Part shown: positions 9,574-18,334 of the stretch, in pieces
Layout: every line of letters begins with the position of its first letter
Position numbering within the stretch: the first letter of the stretch is position 1
Assembly: GCF_002162355.1 (NCBI RefSeq)
Contig: NZ_CP021434.1
Coordinates: 4,952,001 to 5,016,000, forward strand
Length of the DNA stretch: 64,000 nt
DNA from: Tumebacillus avium
GTDB lineage: Bacteria > Bacillota > Bacilli > Tumebacillales > Tumebacillaceae
Direction of reading: 5' to 3'
Position numbers and translations under genes: made by a program
The notes under the pieces: generated by a model
Told to the model about the DNA's origin: nothing
The model's database searches: none
Seen by the model: the letters and a program-made list of their open reading frames with translations, nothing else

Positions 9574-12500
9574 TTACTTCCCCAGCTCGTTTGTGACCTG
9601 AGCGCCATTCTGGCGGTACGCCGCGCGGGATACGGCCATCAGGCCCGGCGCTTTTTTCACCGGCGCTTTGGCCGCCTGTAAAGCTCTCGCCTCTGCAGCC
9701 AGAAGATCGATCGTCCGCGCCTCAAACATCAGACGCAATGGCAGTTCGATGCCAAACACCTGGCGCAGACGGGAGATGACCTGCGTCGCCAGCAGCGAGT
9801 GCCCGCCAAGCTCAAAGAAATTGTCGTGCACGCCCACCTGTTCGACACCGAGGATCTCCTGCCAGATCGCCGCGATCTGCTGCTCCTGCTCATTTCGCGG
9901 CAGCACCAGCTCTTGCGTTCCGCGATCAACGCCCGGCTTCGGCAGCTTTTGGCGGTCGATCTTGCCATTTGCTGTCAACGGCAGTTTGTCCATCACTTCG
10001 AACGCCGACGGGATCATGTATTCCGGCATCTTTTCGGCCAGATAGCTTCGCAGCTCTCCCGCTGTGATGTCCTGTCCTTCATGCGGCACCACGTACGCGG
10101 TCAGGCGCTTGTCGCCCGGCACGTCTTCGCGCACGATCGCCACCGTTTCGCTGACTTTTTCGTGCTTGCCAAGCTCCACTTCGATCTCGCCGAGCTCAAT
10201 GCGGAACCCGCGCACTTTCACTTGATGGTCGAGACGGCCGAGGAACTCGATGTTGCCGTCGCACAGCCAGCGCACCAAGTCGCCGGTGCGGTACAGACGA
10301 CCCTCGCCAAACGGGTTCGTGACAAATTTCTCTTCGGTCAGCTCCGGGCGGTTCAAGTACCCGCGCGCCACCCCGTCGCCGCCGATGTACAGCTCGCCCG
10401 GCACTCCGACCGGCACCGGCTGCAGATGTTTGTCGAGCACATACAACGTCGTGTTCGACAGCGCCTTGCCGATCGGCACCGACGCTTCCAGTTGGCTGGC
10501 GTCTTGGATCAGGCAGGCGGTGGCAAACGTCGTCGTCTCCGTCGGCCCGTACACATGGTAGAACTGCCAGCCGCCCGACCGCGCAAACACGTCGCGCACG
10601 TGCGCCACCGACATCTGCTCGCCGCCGGCCAGCAGTTGGCGCACCGCGACCAGGTCTTCCCAGCGCGTTTCGATCATCTGGTGGAACAGCGCTGTGGTCA
10701 GGAACAGCGTCGTCACTTCGTAGCGGCGAATGACGCGGCCAAGCTCTTCCAGCGACGGCTTCTGACTTGGGAACACGACCAGGCGTCCGCCGTTGAGCAG
10801 CGCGCCCCAGATCTCAAAGGTCGCCGCGTCAAACGAGATCGGCGCAAACTGCAGGAACACTTCCTCTTCCGTAAACCGCACATAGTTCGTCTCTTTGACC
10901 AGCCGCGCCACCGAGCGGTGCGTCACGCAAACGCCTTTCGGACGACCTGTCGAGCCGGAGGTGTAGATCACGTAGATCAAGTTGTCCGGCCCCGCCGTGT
11001 TCGCCGGATTCTCACCGCTTTGCGCTGCGATCGCTTCCGCCTGCAGATCGAGGCAGACCAGCGCCGCGCTGTGCTCCGGCAAGCGCTCGGCCAGCGCACT
11101 CGTCGTAACCAGCGCCAGCAGGTCAGCATCTTCCAGCATGAAGGCGAGACGCTCCTGCGGGTAGTTCGGGTCGAGCGGCACATACAAGCCGCCCGCTTTC
11201 ACGATCGCCAGCAGCGCGACCACCAGCTCTGCCGATCGTTCCAAACAGACGCCGACCGCCGTCTCCGGCTTCACGCCAAGCGCTTGCAGCCTGCGGGCCA
11301 GGCGGTTGGCGCGCACGTTCAACTGCGCATAGGTCAGCTGCTCTTCTGCAAACACCACCGCGACCGCATCGGGCGTTTTCGCCGCCTGCTCTTCAAACAG
11401 CTCTTGAATCGACCGGTCGCTCGGATACGGCGTCGCGGTTTGATTCCATCCTTCCAGCAGCATGGCGCGTTGCGTTGTCGACATGACCGGCAGTTTGGCG
11501 GTGCTTTGCGACGGGTCGGCGACCGCCCCTTGAAGCAGCGCGATCAGGCTTTCCTGCATCCGTTCGATCGTCGCAAGGTCAAACAGGTCGGTGTTGTATT
11601 CCAAGCGCGCGTACAGCTTGCCGGATTCGCTTTCCCCCATGAACAGGGTCAGATCAAATTTTGCCGTATCCAGATCGAAGTCGAGCGGCTGCACGGTCAG
11701 GCCCGGCATGGTCATCACCGATTGGTCAAAATTCTCAAACGAGAACATGACCTGCACCAGCGGCGCATGGCTCATACTGCGCTCTGGCGCCAGTTTCGCG
11801 ACCAGCTGTTCAAACGGAACGTCCTGGTTCGCGAAGGCGCCAAGCGAGCTGTCGCGCGCTTGAGCCAGCAGTTCGCGGAACGTTGGCTCCTGCGAAAAAT
11901 CGGCGCGCAGCACGATCGTGTTCACGAAAAAGCCGATCATATGCTCCAACTCGCTAAGCTGGCGGTTGACCACCGGCGAGCCGATCAGCAGATCGGTCTG
12001 GCCGGAATAGCGGTAGAGGAGGGTCTGGAACGCTGCCAAGAGCGTCATGTACAGCGTCGTCCCTTCCTTGCGGCTCAGGTCTTTGATCTGTTCAGTCAAG
12101 CGCTCCGTCAGTTGGAAGCGCAGCGTCTTTCCGTTGTAGGTCTGCTTGTGAGGCCGCGAACGGTCGGTCGGAATCTGCAGAATCGGCAGCGTGCCGCTCA
12201 ACTGCTCCTCCCAGTAGGCCATCTGCTTGTCCATCCCCGCGCCTTGCAGCGATTCGTTGTGCCATTGGGAATAGTCCGCATATTGAACCGGCAGCTCGGC
12301 CAGTGCCGGGACGGTGTCCTGCGAGAAAGCTTCATAAAAGGCGGACAACTCTCTGCGGAAGATCGCGAGCGACCAGCCGTCCGAAATGATGTGATGCATG
12401 TTGAAGATCAACAGATGGTCTTCCGGGGCAAACGTAATCAGGCGCGCACGGAACAGCGGCCCGTTCTGAAGATCAAACGGCTTGTGCGCTTCTTCCCGGC

Positions 12501-15354
12501 TCAACACCTGCGCCAGTTGATCGCGCGCCGCTGCCTCGCATGACGAATGATCTTCCACCGGCAGCCGGAACGGCGTGTTGGCCGCGATCACTTGGCACGG
12601 CTCACCGTCCTGCTCGCGGAAGGTGGTGCGCAGCGACTCATGGCGTTCGCACAGCTCATGCAGCGCCCGCTCCAGCGCGGAAAGGTTCAGCGTTCCCCGC
12701 AGGCGCAGCGCGCTCGCCAGATTGTACATCGGGTTGCCCGGTTCAAGCTGATCGAAGAACAGCAGGCGCTGCTGGGCAAAAGACAGCGGAAGCCGCCCGT
12801 CGCGCGACATCTTTTCAATCCCGGCAACCGTCTCCTTGCGCCCTTCTCGCTCACGAATGCGTTTCGCCAAAAGTTCGACCGTCGGCGCTTCGAACAGACA
12901 GCGCTGAGTCAGCTCCACCGACAGGAGGCGGCGCAGGCGGGAGATCACTTGCGTCGCCAGCAGCGAATGGCCGCCAAGTTCGAAGAAATGATCGGTCGCC
13001 CCGATGCGCTCCAGACCAAACACCTGAGCCCACACATCGGCCACGATCTGTTCCATCATGCCGCGCGGCGCCACAAAGTCGGCTTCCTCACGGCTCCAGT
13101 CCGGCTCGGGCAGCAGTTTGCGGTCGACTTTTCCGTTCGGATTGAGCGGCATGCTGTCGAGGACGAGGATCGCCGCCGGCACCATATAGCCGGGCAGCTT
13201 CGCCTTCAACTGCTCCGTAAGTTCACGGCTCAGCTCGGCGCCAGTTGTGCAGTTCCCGACCACGTAGCCGACCAGACGCTTCTCGCCCGAAGGCTCGGCA
13301 CGAACGACGACGATCGCTTCTTCGACAGCTTCATGCTGCGCCAGAACCGATTCGATCTCGCCAAGCTCAACTCGATAGCCGCGAATTTTGACCTGGTTGT
13401 CGATCCGTCCCAAAAATTCCAGCGTGCCATCGGCCATACGGCGCATCAGGTCGCCGCTTCGGTACCAGCGCTGCCCGTCGACCTGCACATATTTTTCGGC
13501 CGTCAAATCGTTGCGGCCGTAATACCCGCGGCTGACCGCTGCTCCGCCGATATACAGTTCGCCAGGCAACCCGTTCGGAACCAGATTGCCGTGCGGATCG
13601 TACAGCCTCAGGCTGGCATGGCTGAATGGGCGGCCGATGTGAAATTTCCCAAGCGCAGTTCCGCGCGGCACCGGATAGTGCGCGCAGATGATCGTGCCTT
13701 CGGTCGGTCCGTACAGCACGTGAATCTGCGCCTGCTGAAACACCTCGTACATCGCTTCCAACAGGTCGGGCGCCACCGCGTCACCGCCGATAAAAATGAT
13801 CCGCAGGTCGTCATAATTGCTGTTGTCCCGGCCTTCTTCCCGAATCGTCTGCACGATTTGGCGCATCAGGCTCGGCACAGTATGTATCGCCGTATATTGC
13901 TCCAGATCGGTGATAAGACGCGGCAGGTCCAGCGCATGCTCGCGGTCGAGCACGACCGTCCGGCCGCCTTTGAGCAGCGGGTGCATCAACTCAAACAGCG
14001 CGATGTCAAACGCGACAGACGCGATCCACGGCATCACATCCGATTCCGTAAAATTGAACGCTTCGCCGCTCGTGACCAGCACGCTGCTCAAACTGCCGTG
14101 CTCGACGATGACCGCTTTCGGGCGGCCGGTCGAGCCGGACGTATAGATCATGTACGCCATGTCCGATGCCGCCGCTTGATCGGCCGGATTGTCACCCTGA
14201 TGCGCGGCGATCTGCTCCCAATCTGCATCGAGACAGACCAACTGGCAGGTCAGCTCGGGCAATTTGGCTGCGACCGGCTGCTGTGTGACCATTACCTGCA
14301 TCTTCGTGTCGTCCAAAATATACGCGGTGCGCTCCTGCGGATAATCCGGGTCGAGCGGAACGTACGCGCCGCCCGCTTTCAAGATGCCGAGCACCCCGAC
14401 GATCAGCTCCAGCGAGCGCTCTACACAGAGTCCAACCAGCTTTTCCCGGCCGATACCCAGCCCTCGCAGATGATGTGCCAGCCGATTGGCCCGCTCATTC
14501 AACTCCCGGTAAGTCAGTGTCTGCCCGGCATATTCGACTGCAATCCGATCTGGCGTGCGCGCCGCCTGCTCCTCAAACAGATGGTGAACCGCCTGGCTCC
14601 TGCGAGCATCGTCTGCCATCGCAAGTTCCTCGGCGAGCAGAGCTTCCCGCTCCGCTGCAGACAGCAGATTCAACTGCGCCAGCGGCGTATCCGGCCGCTC
14701 GAGGCTGCTCTCCAGCAGGCAGCGGTAATGCCCGATCATCCGCTCGACCGTCTGTGCGGCAAACAAGTTGGCGTTGTACACCCACTCCCCGTACAGGCGG
14801 CTGCCGTCTTCGGTCAGGTACAACACCATGTCCTTGCCGGCCGCCGCGAGCGGCCGGATGTTCCCGGCGCCGTACACCAACACCGCTTGGCACACCGCTT
14901 CCGGCCGCTTCCCGGCCGCCAGTCCCAACTGCTCCGCTGCCCTTTCGATCTGTTCCGGCGTATTCAGCTTCGCCGCCGCACAATGCGCGTCCACGCGGTT
15001 CAGCCAATCGGCAAAGGCCAGTTCGCCTGCTGGCACGGAACGGACATACGCCAGCGGCTCGCTTTCCCGCACAAAGCCGGTCAGCAGATCCTCCTGCTCC
15101 GAATAGCGGAACATGAGCGTTTGAAAAACGGCAAACAGCAGTTCAAACAGCTCGACGTCAGCTCGGGCAGCAAAAGTCGCCGCTTCTTCATATATTCGAT
15201 CGGATATCTCGAACGCGATCCGCTCTTCAGAAAATTCCGCCGCCTGCCGGGCATAATCGGCCGGCAACTGCAAGACGGGCAGTTCTGTCGCGAGCAGTTG
15301 TTGCAATTCCGGCCGCAGTCGCCCGTTTGCTCCCAGATCCATCATCGTTTCCAA
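9574..15354 (-). CDS. Bimodular non-ribosomal peptide synthetase, probable initiation protein: half-C-A-T-C-A-T
   Basis: First gene of the NRPS operon, about 1926 residues. Residues 1-245 match only the second half of a condensation domain: they begin at the LPVLQLP segment and lack the HHxxxDG motif. Then come A1 (about 255-750, YTSGSTGRPKA), T1 (GGHSLL near 796), a full C (PLSFAQQR near 856, HHIISDG near 989), A2 and T2 (GGHSLL near 1851). The A1 pocket residues read about DIFHFGLIIK, which I cannot assign. The A2 code is DAFFLGVTFK (Ile/Val-like). I favour TTG at 15354, five bases after AGGTGA. GTG 15363 and ATG 15345 are alternatives. The missing N-lobe suggests a loading module with a vestigial condensation domain. 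Confidence 0.93.
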   Translation of the reverse strand: METMMDLGANGRLRPELQQLLATELPVLQLPADYARQAAEFSEERIAFEISDRIYEEAATFAARADVELFELLFAVFQTLMFRYSEQEDLLTGFVRESEPLAYVRSVPAGELAFADWLNRVDAHCAAAKLNTPEQIERAAEQLGLAAGKRPEAVCQAVLVYGAGNIRPLAAAGKDMVLYLTEDGSRLYGEWVYNANLFAAQTVERMIGHYRCLLESSLERPDTPLAQLNLLSAAEREALLAEELAMADDARRSQAVHHLFEEQAARTPDRIAVEYAGQTLTYRELNERANRLAHHLRGLGIGREKLVGLCVERSLELIVGVLGILKAGGAYVPLDPDYPQERTAYILDDTKMQVMVTQQPVAAKLPELTCQLVCLDADWEQIAAHQGDNPADQAAASDMAYMIYTSGSTGRPKAVIVEHGSLSSVLVTSGEAFNFTESDVMPWIASVAFDIALFELMHPLLKGGRTVVLDREHALDLPRLITDLEQYTAIHTVPSLMRQIVQTIREEGRDNSNYDDLRIIFIGGDAVAPDLLEAMYEVFQQAQIHVLYGPTEGTIICAHYPVPRGTALGKFHIGRPFSHASLRLYDPHGNLVPNGLPGELYIGGAAVSRGYYGRNDLTAEKYVQVDGQRWYRSGDLMRRMADGTLEFLGRIDNQVKIRGYRVELGEIESVLAQHEAVEEAIVVVRAEPSGEKRLVGYVVGNCTTGAELSRELTEQLKAKLPGYMVPAAILVLDSMPLNPNGKVDRKLLPEPDWSREEADFVAPRGMMEQIVADVWAQVFGLERIGATDHFFELGGHSLLATQVISRLRRLLSVELTQRCLFEAPTVELLAKRIREREGRKETVAGIEKMSRDGRLPLSFAQQRLLFFDQLEPGNPMYNLASALRLRGTLNLSALERALHELCERHESLRTTFREQDGEPCQVIAANTPFRLPVEDHSSCEAAARDQLAQVLSREEAHKPFDLQNGPLFRARLITFAPEDHLLIFNMHHIISDGWSLAIFRRELSAFYEAFSQDTVPALAELPVQYADYSQWHNESLQGAGMDKQMAYWEEQLSGTLPILQIPTDRSRPHKQTYNGKTLRFQLTERLTEQIKDLSRKEGTTLYMTLLAAFQTLLYRYSGQTDLLIGSPVVNRQLSELEHMIGFFVNTIVLRADFSQEPTFRELLAQARDSSLGAFANQDVPFEQLVAKLAPERSMSHAPLVQVMFSFENFDQSVMTMPGLTVQPLDFDLDTAKFDLTLFMGESESGKLYARLEYNTDLFDLATIERMQESLIALLQGAVADPSQSTAKLPVMSTTQRAMLLEGWNQTATPYPSDRSIQELFEEQAAKTPDAVAVVFAEEQLTYAQLNVRANRLARRLQALGVKPETAVGVCLERSAELVVALLAIVKAGGLYVPLDPNYPQERLAFMLEDADLLALVTTSALAERLPEHSAALVCLDLQAEAIAAQSGENPANTAGPDNLIYVIYTSGSTGRPKGVCVTHRSVARLVKETNYVRFTEEEVFLQFAPISFDAATFEIWGALLNGGRLVVFPSQKPSLEELGRVIRRYEVTTLFLTTALFHQMIETRWEDLVAVRQLLAGGEQMSVAHVRDVFARSGGWQFYHVYGPTETTTFATACLIQDASQLEASVPIGKALSNTTLYVLDKHLQPVPVGVPGELYIGGDGVARGYLNRPELTEEKFVTNPFGEGRLYRTGDLVRWLCDGNIEFLGRLDHQVKVRGFRIELGEIEVELGKHEKVSETVAIVREDVPGDKRLTAYVVPHEGQDITAGELRSYLAEKMPEYMIPSAFEVMDKLPLTANGKIDRQKLPKPGVDRGTQELVLPRNEQEQQIAAIWQEILGVEQVGVHDNFFELGGHSLLATQVISRLRQVFGIELPLRLMFEARTIDLLAAEARALQAAKAPVKKAPGLMAVSRAAYRQNGAQVTNELGK
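9760..11602 (-). repeat. Duplicated A-T cassette, copy 2
   Basis: Partner of 6478-8320, in the second module of the bimodular synthetase. Only scattered base changes separate the copies, whereas the flanking condensation domains and the carrier C-termini are clearly different. Confidence 0.85.
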
Positions 15355-15489
15355 TCTTATCACCTCGAAATTAAGTATAAGTTTTGATTCTCCCTCGTTG
15401 CATGAACATTATCAAGTCAGTAATATAAAAACACTATACCATTACACAACACTAAATTGTGACCGGATTTATTAAATTCCCTTACCGAA

Positions 15490-15518
15490 ATCCTAGGATA
15501 TTTAACACGATTTGTCAA
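15490..15518 (-). promoter_or_regulatory. Promoter of the NRPS operon
   Basis: On the minus strand, TTGACA (15513-15518) and TAGGAT (15490-15495) are separated by 17 bp. They sit in an AT-rich intergenic stretch, giving a leader of about 130 nt before the first synthetase gene. It is the only near-consensus sigma-A promoter seen here. Confidence 0.65.
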
Positions 15519-15571
15519 CAAACTGACTGTAGTTACTTTAAATTTAATAGATACATATGATTTAGAAATAT

Positions 15572-15606
15572 AAAAAACGCACTCTCCGGGGTGGAGAGTG
15601 CGCTTT
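15572..15606 (-). terminator. Terminator of the regulator-MFS operon
   Basis: GCACTCTCC and GGAGAGTGC form a 9-bp stem around a short loop. On the minus strand it is followed by a T-run. It separates the MFS transporter gene from the NRPS promoter. Confidence 0.8.
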
Positions 15607-15618
15607 ACCTGTTTCTGG

Positions 15619-16845
15619 CTAGAGCCCTACACTATTTTCTTTTTGCGGATCGACGGCCTTTGCGTACATGATCAGGCTCAAGATCCCGGCCAGGATCATC
15701 GAACTTCCTCCGCCAAGCACGACCGGCACGATGGTAAAGGTTTCGTATAGCCAGCCGGCCGCCAGCATCGACAGCATCATAAATCCATTGTGGATCGACA
15801 TGACCGTCGTGTTTAGACGGCCCTGGAACTGATAGTCCACTTTCGTTTGCAGCAAGGTTGCCATCCCGATGTTAAACATGACATTCCCGAGGCTGGTGAG
15901 CGCGACGCCGACACCTGTCACATAGAAACTCTCATAGACAACGGTCATCGCCATGCCGACACCCATGATCAGCATCCCGAAGGGCAGCATCCGTTCAGTC
16001 GGCATTTTCGATTTCGCGACCAGCAGGGAGCAGACCACCATGGAGACACCCTGTACGGTGACCAGAATTGAGAAGGAGCTTTTATCCATTCCCAAAAAGT
16101 CGGTGATGATAAAGATGCTCAAGACGTTGATAATCCCGGTGCCCAAGCCCAAGAACACGTTGGTGAACAGGATCGGACGCACGATTTTGTTCGTCCAGGA
16201 GTAGCGGAACCCTGCTCCCATATCCTGCATGACGCCTTTGAAACCGCCCGGCGCCTGATTCTTCTGCTCTTCTTCCTGCGAAGCGATCGTCCCGAGCAAA
16301 ATCGCCGCCAGCACGAACAGCGCGCACGTCAGGATCAACGCATTTACACTGCCGAGTTCAAAATAGAGGAACGTGCCGAGCGACGGACCGATCACAAACA
16401 TCCAACTCGTCGACATCTGGCGCAGATTGGCCGCCTGTCTCCGGTCATCCAGCGGCACGAACTGCATCATAAACGCCGACTGCGGAGCCCGGAAGAAAAC
16501 GGTGCCGATCGCCGACAGAGCGGCTACCGCGTAGACCAAAATCATCGACTCCTGATAAGCGGCCACCATCAACAGCACCATCACCACCGCACGGAATCCG
16601 ATCGAGCCGACCAGTGTGCGCTTGCGGTTCCAGCGGTCGGCCAGCACTCCGACAAAAAAGCCTAAGAAAAAGATCGGCGCAAACTCAAAGAACTGGTTGA
16701 TCGAGACAGCGACCGCAGAATTGTTGGAGATGTCCATCACCATGTACATCAAGGTCATGTTGCGAATCCAGTCGCCAAACTCCGAACACCATGTCGCCAT
16801 CCAGAAACGTAAAAACTTCGGATTTCCGCGAAGAAAAGCGAGCAT
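15619..16845 (-). CDS. MFS transporter next to the NRPS operon
   Basis: Major facilitator superfamily membrane protein, about 408 residues with roughly twelve hydrophobic segments. The loop-2/3 signature reads GVLADRWNRKRT. The sequence style resembles the EntS/MFS_3 exporters. The start chosen is ATG 16845, five bases after GAGGAG; a TTG directly before it is less likely. It lies 9 bp downstream of an ArsR-type regulator, so the two form an operon ending at the terminator near 15590. Its place directly upstream of the NRPS genes suggests export of, or self-protection against, the peptide. That is inference from context; the substrate cannot be read from sequence. Confidence 0.88.
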   Translation of the reverse strand: MLAFLRGNPKFLRFWMATWCSEFGDWIRNMTLMYMVMDISNNSAVAVSINQFFEFAPIFFLGFFVGVLADRWNRKRTLVGSIGFRAVVMVLLMVAAYQESMILVYAVAALSAIGTVFFRAPQSAFMMQFVPLDDRRQAANLRQMSTSWMFVIGPSLGTFLYFELGSVNALILTCALFVLAAILLGTIASQEEEQKNQAPGGFKGVMQDMGAGFRYSWTNKIVRPILFTNVFLGLGTGIINVLSIFIITDFLGMDKSSFSILVTVQGVSMVVCSLLVAKSKMPTERMLPFGMLIMGVGMAMTVVYESFYVTGVGVALTSLGNVMFNIGMATLLQTKVDYQFQGRLNTTVMSIHNGFMMLSMLAAGWLYETFTIVPVVLGGGSSMILAGILSLIMYAKAVDPQKENSVGL

Positions 16846-16854
16846 CAAAACTCC

Positions 16855-17514
16855 TCATTCCGTCTTGAATTTTGGAACCATCGAGATAAAGAATTGCCAG
16901 ATATCCTCGTCCGGCGCATGTGTTGCTGCACCGTATTCCTGCTCCCATCTGTTGATCAAATCCCGCAGTTCCTCTTGCATCTTCTGGCGCCCCTGCGGAG
17001 TTAAGTACAGCACGCCGAGGTTGGTCGAAGGGACGCGTTCTGTCTGCTCCCCGCCCGCTTCCTGCTCTTGGGCGTGCTCGACCGCATTCTGATAGGCCTC
17101 CAGATACTCGTCGACCATGGCGCGGCCAACTTGCTTTTGGAGAATGCTGAGCGCCAGATCGGCGCTGCCCTGCCCGCTCTTTTGAATGCGCAGGCTCTTG
17201 TCGACCGGCAGATAAAATTTTTCGATCACGCCGCCGCGCTCGCGGGTCTCCACCAGTTGCAGCAGCCCGGCCCGGTGCAGTTCTCTGACGTGATAATGTA
17301 CTTTCGATTTCGGAATGCCTAATCGTTCAGCTAATTGAGTAACCGTTCGCGGCTGGAAGTCGCTGAATAAGCTCATCACTTGCACACGTACTTTATGGGA
17401 TAATGCTTTCATTTGATCGATCGAATTGATTTCGTAGGACAGCGGAGATTCCCTCCTGTTCGCAGAGCGGTCTATTTTTTTAAACGGGTCAAGAAAATTT
17501 GACCGTGTATCCAT
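16855..17514 (-). CDS. ArsR-type winged-helix transcriptional regulator
   Basis: About 219 residues. The N-terminal third has an ArsR-like winged helix: ALSHKVRVQVMSLF, then the recognition region QLAERLGIPKSKVHYHVREL and a wing ending in FYLPV. The C-terminal part is helical, with no recognised ligand domain. There is no obvious cysteine metal site, so metal sensing is unlikely. ATG 17514 lies seven bases after AAGGA; the ATG one codon upstream and GTG 17532 are alternatives. It overlies the MFS gene by 9 bp spacing and is divergent from a GIN-domain gene, sharing a short intergenic region with promoter elements on both strands. Local and autogenous control are plausible but unproven. Confidence 0.85.
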   Translation of the reverse strand: MDTRSNFLDPFKKIDRSANRRESPLSYEINSIDQMKALSHKVRVQVMSLFSDFQPRTVTQLAERLGIPKSKVHYHVRELHRAGLLQLVETRERGGVIEKFYLPVDKSLRIQKSGQGSADLALSILQKQVGRAMVDEYLEAYQNAVEHAQEQEAGGEQTERVPSTNLGVLYLTPQGRQKMQEELRDLINRWEQEYGAATHAPDEDIWQFFISMVPKFKTE

Positions 17515-17535
17515 CATAGCTTCCTTCCGCACAAT

Positions 17536-17564
17536 TTGTCAACGCGAAGAAAACCGATTATAAT
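17536..17564 (+). promoter_or_regulatory. Promoter of the GIN-domain gene, overlapping a divergent promoter region
   Basis: TTGTCA (17536-17541) and TATAAT (17559-17564) are 17 bp apart on the plus strand. The -10 lies in the palindrome ATTATAAT, so it can serve the minus strand as well. Minus-strand TTGACA at 17537-17542 overlaps the same -35. Confidence 0.65.
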
Positions 17565-17596
17565 TTCAAAAAACGTAAGTGAGGAGTTGTTCGAGT

Positions 17597-18274
17597 TTGA
17601 CAAAACAATTTTACGCTGCGCCGGTTGAGCATCTGCGCCTGCAGGGCGACTTCTTGGCATTTGCCATTCATGGAACGGAAGCCGAGCAGATTCGTGTCGA
17701 AGTCAGCGGCACAGAGGACTATCAGCAATCGGTCACCGTTGAAACGTCCGCTTCCGAAGTCTCGGTTCATGCCCATCCCCGCCCGTTGCTGATCGGTCAA
17801 GACACGTCCACAGAAAGCTCGCCGATTCTCGTCGAAGACCGCTCGGGCCGGATTGACCTGTATGTTCCGACAACCGTATCGCTGACCGTCTCGTGCAGCG
17901 GTGGCGGAAGTGGCGAAGCGAAGATCCCGCTGCATCGGGCAGCCCTTGTGTTAGAAGGCGCGTTTTCGCTGACCTGCAGCCAAGTCAGGGACGCCGAGGT
18001 GACCGTAAACGGCGCAGGGTCGGTCGTCATCAAGCAGATCGACGGCACCTGCACGGCCGTTGTCAACGGAGCGGGGCATGTCCACCTGCAGTCCGGCACG
18101 CCCGATCGCCTGCACGCCCAAGTCAGCGGCCCTGGCAGCTTCACCGCTGCTGTCACCGCACAGGAAGCGGATCTGAGCATGTTCGGCAGCGGGTCGATCA
18201 CCGTCGACGCAGTTCAGGGACGCCTCGTCGAAAACCGTCTCGGCAGCGGCACGATCACCGTCAATCAGCAATAG
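17597..18274 (+). CDS. DUF2807 / head GIN domain protein
   Basis: About 225 residues made of short beta-strand repeats rich in G, S, T and V, such as VTVNGAGSVVIKQIDG and GSGSITV. This is typical of the DUF2807 GIN domain, which folds as a beta-helix. No signal peptide or membrane segment is seen, which is unusual because many family members are exported or anchored. The start chosen is TTG 17597, ten bases after GAGGAG; GTG 17579 overlaps that ribosome binding site. It has its own promoter and terminator and is divergent from the ArsR-type regulator. Its function is unknown. Confidence 0.75.
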   Translation: MTKQFYAAPVEHLRLQGDFLAFAIHGTEAEQIRVEVSGTEDYQQSVTVETSASEVSVHAHPRPLLIGQDTSTESSPILVEDRSGRIDLYVPTTVSLTVSCSGGGSGEAKIPLHRAALVLEGAFSLTCSQVRDAEVTVNGAGSVVIKQIDGTCTAVVNGAGHVHLQSGTPDRLHAQVSGPGSFTAAVTAQEADLSMFGSGSITVDAVQGRLVENRLGSGTITVNQQ

Positions 18275-18286
18275 CCCACACACAAA

Positions 18287-18325
18287 AAAGCAACCGGCCG
18301 CTCTCAGTGAGCGGGCGATTGCTTT
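18287..18325. terminator. Bidirectional terminator between the GIN gene and sigK
   Basis: AAAGCAA...CCGCTC pairs with GAGCGG...TTGCTTT around a 4-5 base loop. A-runs on one side and T-rich sequence on the other serve the two convergent genes. Confidence 0.75.
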
Positions 18326-18334
18326 GCCTGTCAA

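Noticed and set aside
635..15387. Very long plus-strand reading frames (up to about 1000 codons) opposite the NRPS genes
   Set aside because: They are frame shadows: rich in His, Arg, Gln and Ala, without domains or ribosome binding sites, and fully covered by NRPS core motifs on the other strand.
15364..15570. CodY binding site in front of the NRPS operon
   Set aside because: No 15-bp stretch close to the CodY consensus was found, only short AT-rich matches.
16845..16848. TTG start one codon upstream for the MFS gene
   Set aside because: The following ATG has the better distance from GAGGAG.
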